Of a DNA stretch of 8,250 bases, positions 6,699-8,250 are shown in pieces. Each line of letters starts with the position of its first letter. Position 1 is the stretch's first letter. The position numbers and the translations under genes were made by a program. The notes beneath the pieces were generated by a model. That model had not been told where the DNA came from. It searched no databases and saw only the letters and a program-made list of their open reading frames with translations. The stretch spans positions 1-8,250 of the forward strand of contig JADHYL010000021.1 in NCBI GenBank assembly GCA_016782495.1, read 5' to 3'. This DNA is from Candidatus Omnitrophota bacterium (GTDB taxonomy: Bacteria; Omnitrophota; Gorgyraeia; JABMRN01; RBG-13-46-9).

Positions 6699-7916
6699 TT
6701 ATAGGTAGATAATATCCTCTGGATTATAGAGGTAGAGGAAAAGCATCATGTAGTCACGTAAGTGGCGTGTAGACAAGAAGTTACGTCTTACGTGCTCCTT
6801 GCCGTTTTGTCCAAGTTTTTTGCCGTATTCGGGGTTATTGAGTAGCTCCCTTATCTCGAGCGCGGCGCCTCCTATGGTGTGGCAGAGGAGCCCGCTATAT
6901 CTATGGCTTATCTGCTGGGGAATGCCTCCAACGGCAGAGCCGACAACGGGTTTTGCCTTCCAAAGCGCCTCTGTTACAGTTATGGCGAAACCCTCTCTTA
7001 TTGATTTTTGAATTATGACGTCTGAGGCCCGCTGAATGGCATTTACGTCAAAGTCGTTGGTTTGGGGTTCTATCAAGAGAACATGTATATCCGGGTCGCT
7101 ACCTTTTTTCTCCATGATTTCGTTGTAAACCACGTCTGTCTCCGGGTCGTCCGTGGCCCTGTTTCCGGCCAGGATAAGCTGGCAATCAATATACTTCTTG
7201 ACGAGCCTGTACGCCTCTATTACGCCGACGGGATCTTTCAGATAATCAAACCGCGAAACCTGGGTTATTATGGGCCTGTCCTTTTCTATGCCGTATCTTC
7301 TTAATACGCTTTTTATCTCTGCGGTGGAAAGCTCCCTATTTTTTTCGCTGAACGGGTCTATTGACGGGGTTACCTGGAACTGCGGAATTGAAAGTTCCCG
7401 CGCAAACTTGGGACTTGAAAAAACAGAAATATCATAACTTTCTATGAATTTCTTCAGGAACTCCCATACCTCTTCATAAGGGTTTGACACGTCCACGTGG
7501 CAACGCCAGATCCACTTGTTGCCTTTACTTTTTTTGTCAATAAGCATGATGGGCTGCGGGTCATGGATAAAAACAATATCCCCGTAGATCTTTGTTTTGC
7601 TTATGATGTCATCACCGGTTTCCAGGAATTTATCGAACATTTTCTGGGTGATATTCGCCTGTCTCCCGTGAAGCGCGTTATGGAAGGCTTTTGTCACGTT
7701 GTAATATTCAGGATCAGCCTCTATGACATCCCAGGTGGCGTTAATCCCCAGGTCGTTTAAAAGCGGGATAAGCCTGGATAGTATCTCAGCGACGCCGCCT
7801 CCTGTTTTCGTGGAATTTATGCACTGGATCTTTTTTTTCTTAAGCTTTTTGCTTATAAGGCGGAGCTCATCGATTATGTCTTTTCCTACTATGCTTTCGT
7901 AATTTGATATTTTCAT
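6699..7916 (-). CDS. treT: Trehalose synthase (GT4 glycosyltransferase, TreT type)
   Basis: This 405-residue cytoplasmic GT-B glycosyltransferase is closely patterned on the archaeal TreT, which joins NDP-glucose and glucose into trehalose (reversibly). The N-terminal half has GGGVAEILSRLIPLLNDLGI (39-58), HDPQP (118-122), WRCHVDVS (137-144) and PSIDPFSEKN (184-193). The C-terminal half has QVSRFDYLKDP (219-229), the GT4 E-x7-E motif from Glu308 to Glu316 in REGFAITVTEALW, then KPVVGSAVGGIPQQI. Length and motif order match the family (about 410 residues). The ATG at 7916 lies 3 nt after the stop of the DUF5752-like gene, with no Shine-Dalgarno sequence, so the two are probably co-translated. 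The product may act as a compatible solute or carbon store. A related GT4 activity using another acceptor is possible, because such specificity cannot be read from these motifs. Confidence 0.85.
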   Translation of the reverse strand: MKISNYESIVGKDIIDELRLISKKLKKKKIQCINSTKTGGGVAEILSRLIPLLNDLGINATWDVIEADPEYYNVTKAFHNALHGRQANITQKMFDKFLETGDDIISKTKIYGDIVFIHDPQPIMLIDKKSKGNKWIWRCHVDVSNPYEEVWEFLKKFIESYDISVFSSPKFARELSIPQFQVTPSIDPFSEKNRELSTAEIKSVLRRYGIEKDRPIITQVSRFDYLKDPVGVIEAYRLVKKYIDCQLILAGNRATDDPETDVVYNEIMEKKGSDPDIHVLLIEPQTNDFDVNAIQRASDVIIQKSIREGFAITVTEALWKAKPVVGSAVGGIPQQISHRYSGLLCHTIGGAALEIRELLNNPEYGKKLGQNGKEHVRRNFLSTRHLRDYMMLFLYLYNPEDIIYL

Positions 7917-7919
7917 TTT

Positions 7920-8250
7920 TTAATCTGTTTTAGCGCACCGGCTTTGAACAACATTTATTAATTTTCTCCTTAACCCCTCCAGGGTAAAGGTATAAGGGTC
8001 CATTGAAGCGATGACTTTACCCAGTTCCGGAAACCCGAGCGAAGTGTCAATCCAGAAAGAGAAGTCGTTTATTCCCCTTTCCAATCTCAGCCGCGCCTCG
8101 AATATGTGAAAATAGATAGAATGAACCGTGATTTTTTCCAGAATCATTATAAACTCTTTGAGATTATGCACGGTAAAGCCGGTTGGCATGACAAAGCTGT
8201 GCGCTTTTATGAATTCGAATTCTTTCTGGTCCGGAGCATATCGTAGGGGG
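7920..8250 (-). CDS. DUF5752-like protein, C-terminal part (cut by window)
   Basis: The frame stays open from the stop at 7920 to the right edge, giving 109 visible residues. A Met at 8189 is in frame, but upstream residues (FEFIKAHSFV) read as conserved protein, so the true start lies outside the window. The pattern TGFTVHNLKEF, then SIYFHIFEARLRLERGINDFSFW, then DPYTFTLEGLRRKLI resembles the DUF5752 family as I remember it: TG and L-x-EL, followed by SIYYH, NDFA-x-W and LR-x-L. The biochemical function of this family is unknown to me. No membrane segment or signal is seen in the visible part. Its tight coupling to the trehalose synthase gene (3 nt apart) suggests a role in the same process, perhaps as a partner or regulator. 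That is inference. Confidence 0.65.
   Translation of the reverse strand, partial: PLRYAPDQKEFEFIKAHSFVMPTGFTVHNLKEFIMILEKITVHSIYFHIFEARLRLERGINDFSFWIDTSLGFPELGKVIASMDPYTFTLEGLRRKLINVVQSRCAKTD

Noticed and set aside
6702..6720. Terminator between treT and leuC
   Set aside because: The gap is only 57 nt and shows no GC-rich stem. The short A/T runs belong to the promoter-like region.

Overview
All supported genes in this window lie on the minus strand and are tightly packed. Read in transcription order (right to left) they are: the C-terminal part of a DUF5752-like protein, a GT4 trehalose synthase of the TreT type, leuC, leuD, leuB, asd, truA, a 12-segment NSS-family sodium-dependent transporter, and a 41-residue single-helix protein that is too short for ordinary gene finding. 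The style is bacterial: operons with overlapping stops and starts, moderate GC, and few Shine-Dalgarno sequences. The archaeal-type two-subunit isopropylmalate isomerase, the GT4 trehalose synthase and the leu-asd-truA order suggest an uncultured bacterium such as Candidatus Omnitrophota or another PVC-related lineage. That placement is an impression, not a demonstrated fact.

Layout. 7920-8250 and 6699-7916 form a trehalose-related pair separated by 3 nt. A 57-nt gap (6642-6698) carries promoter-like hexamers facing leuC. From 6641 to 378 the genes form one probable transcription unit: leuC/leuD overlap by 4 nt, leuD/leuB overlap by 14 nt, leuB-asd have an 11-nt gap, asd/truA overlap by 8 nt, truA-NSS have an 11-nt gap, and NSS/small protein overlap by 23 nt. 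Positions 1-377 hold no convincing gene. They hold a perfect 8-bp hairpin at 1-19 and a larger nested, imperfect inverted-repeat structure at about 111-340.

Function. LeuCD isomerises 2-isopropylmalate (or citramalate) and LeuB oxidatively decarboxylates the product, giving the leucine precursor (or 2-oxobutyrate for isoleucine). Asd makes aspartate semialdehyde for lysine/diaminopimelate, threonine and methionine. The NSS transporter could import amino acids with sodium, so the unit joins branched-chain and aspartate-family synthesis to amino-acid uptake, with the tRNA-modification gene truA embedded. leuA is not in the window.

Points most worth a second look: the unlisted 41-aa membrane microprotein after the NSS gene, next to an NSS protein whose last helix itself looks like the MetS-type small subunit; a LeuB whose cofactor loop carries the Lys-Tyr pair of NADP-isocitrate dehydrogenase and lacks the usual His; the inverted-repeat element at 111-340; and a perfect TATAAT only 10 nt before the leuC ATG.
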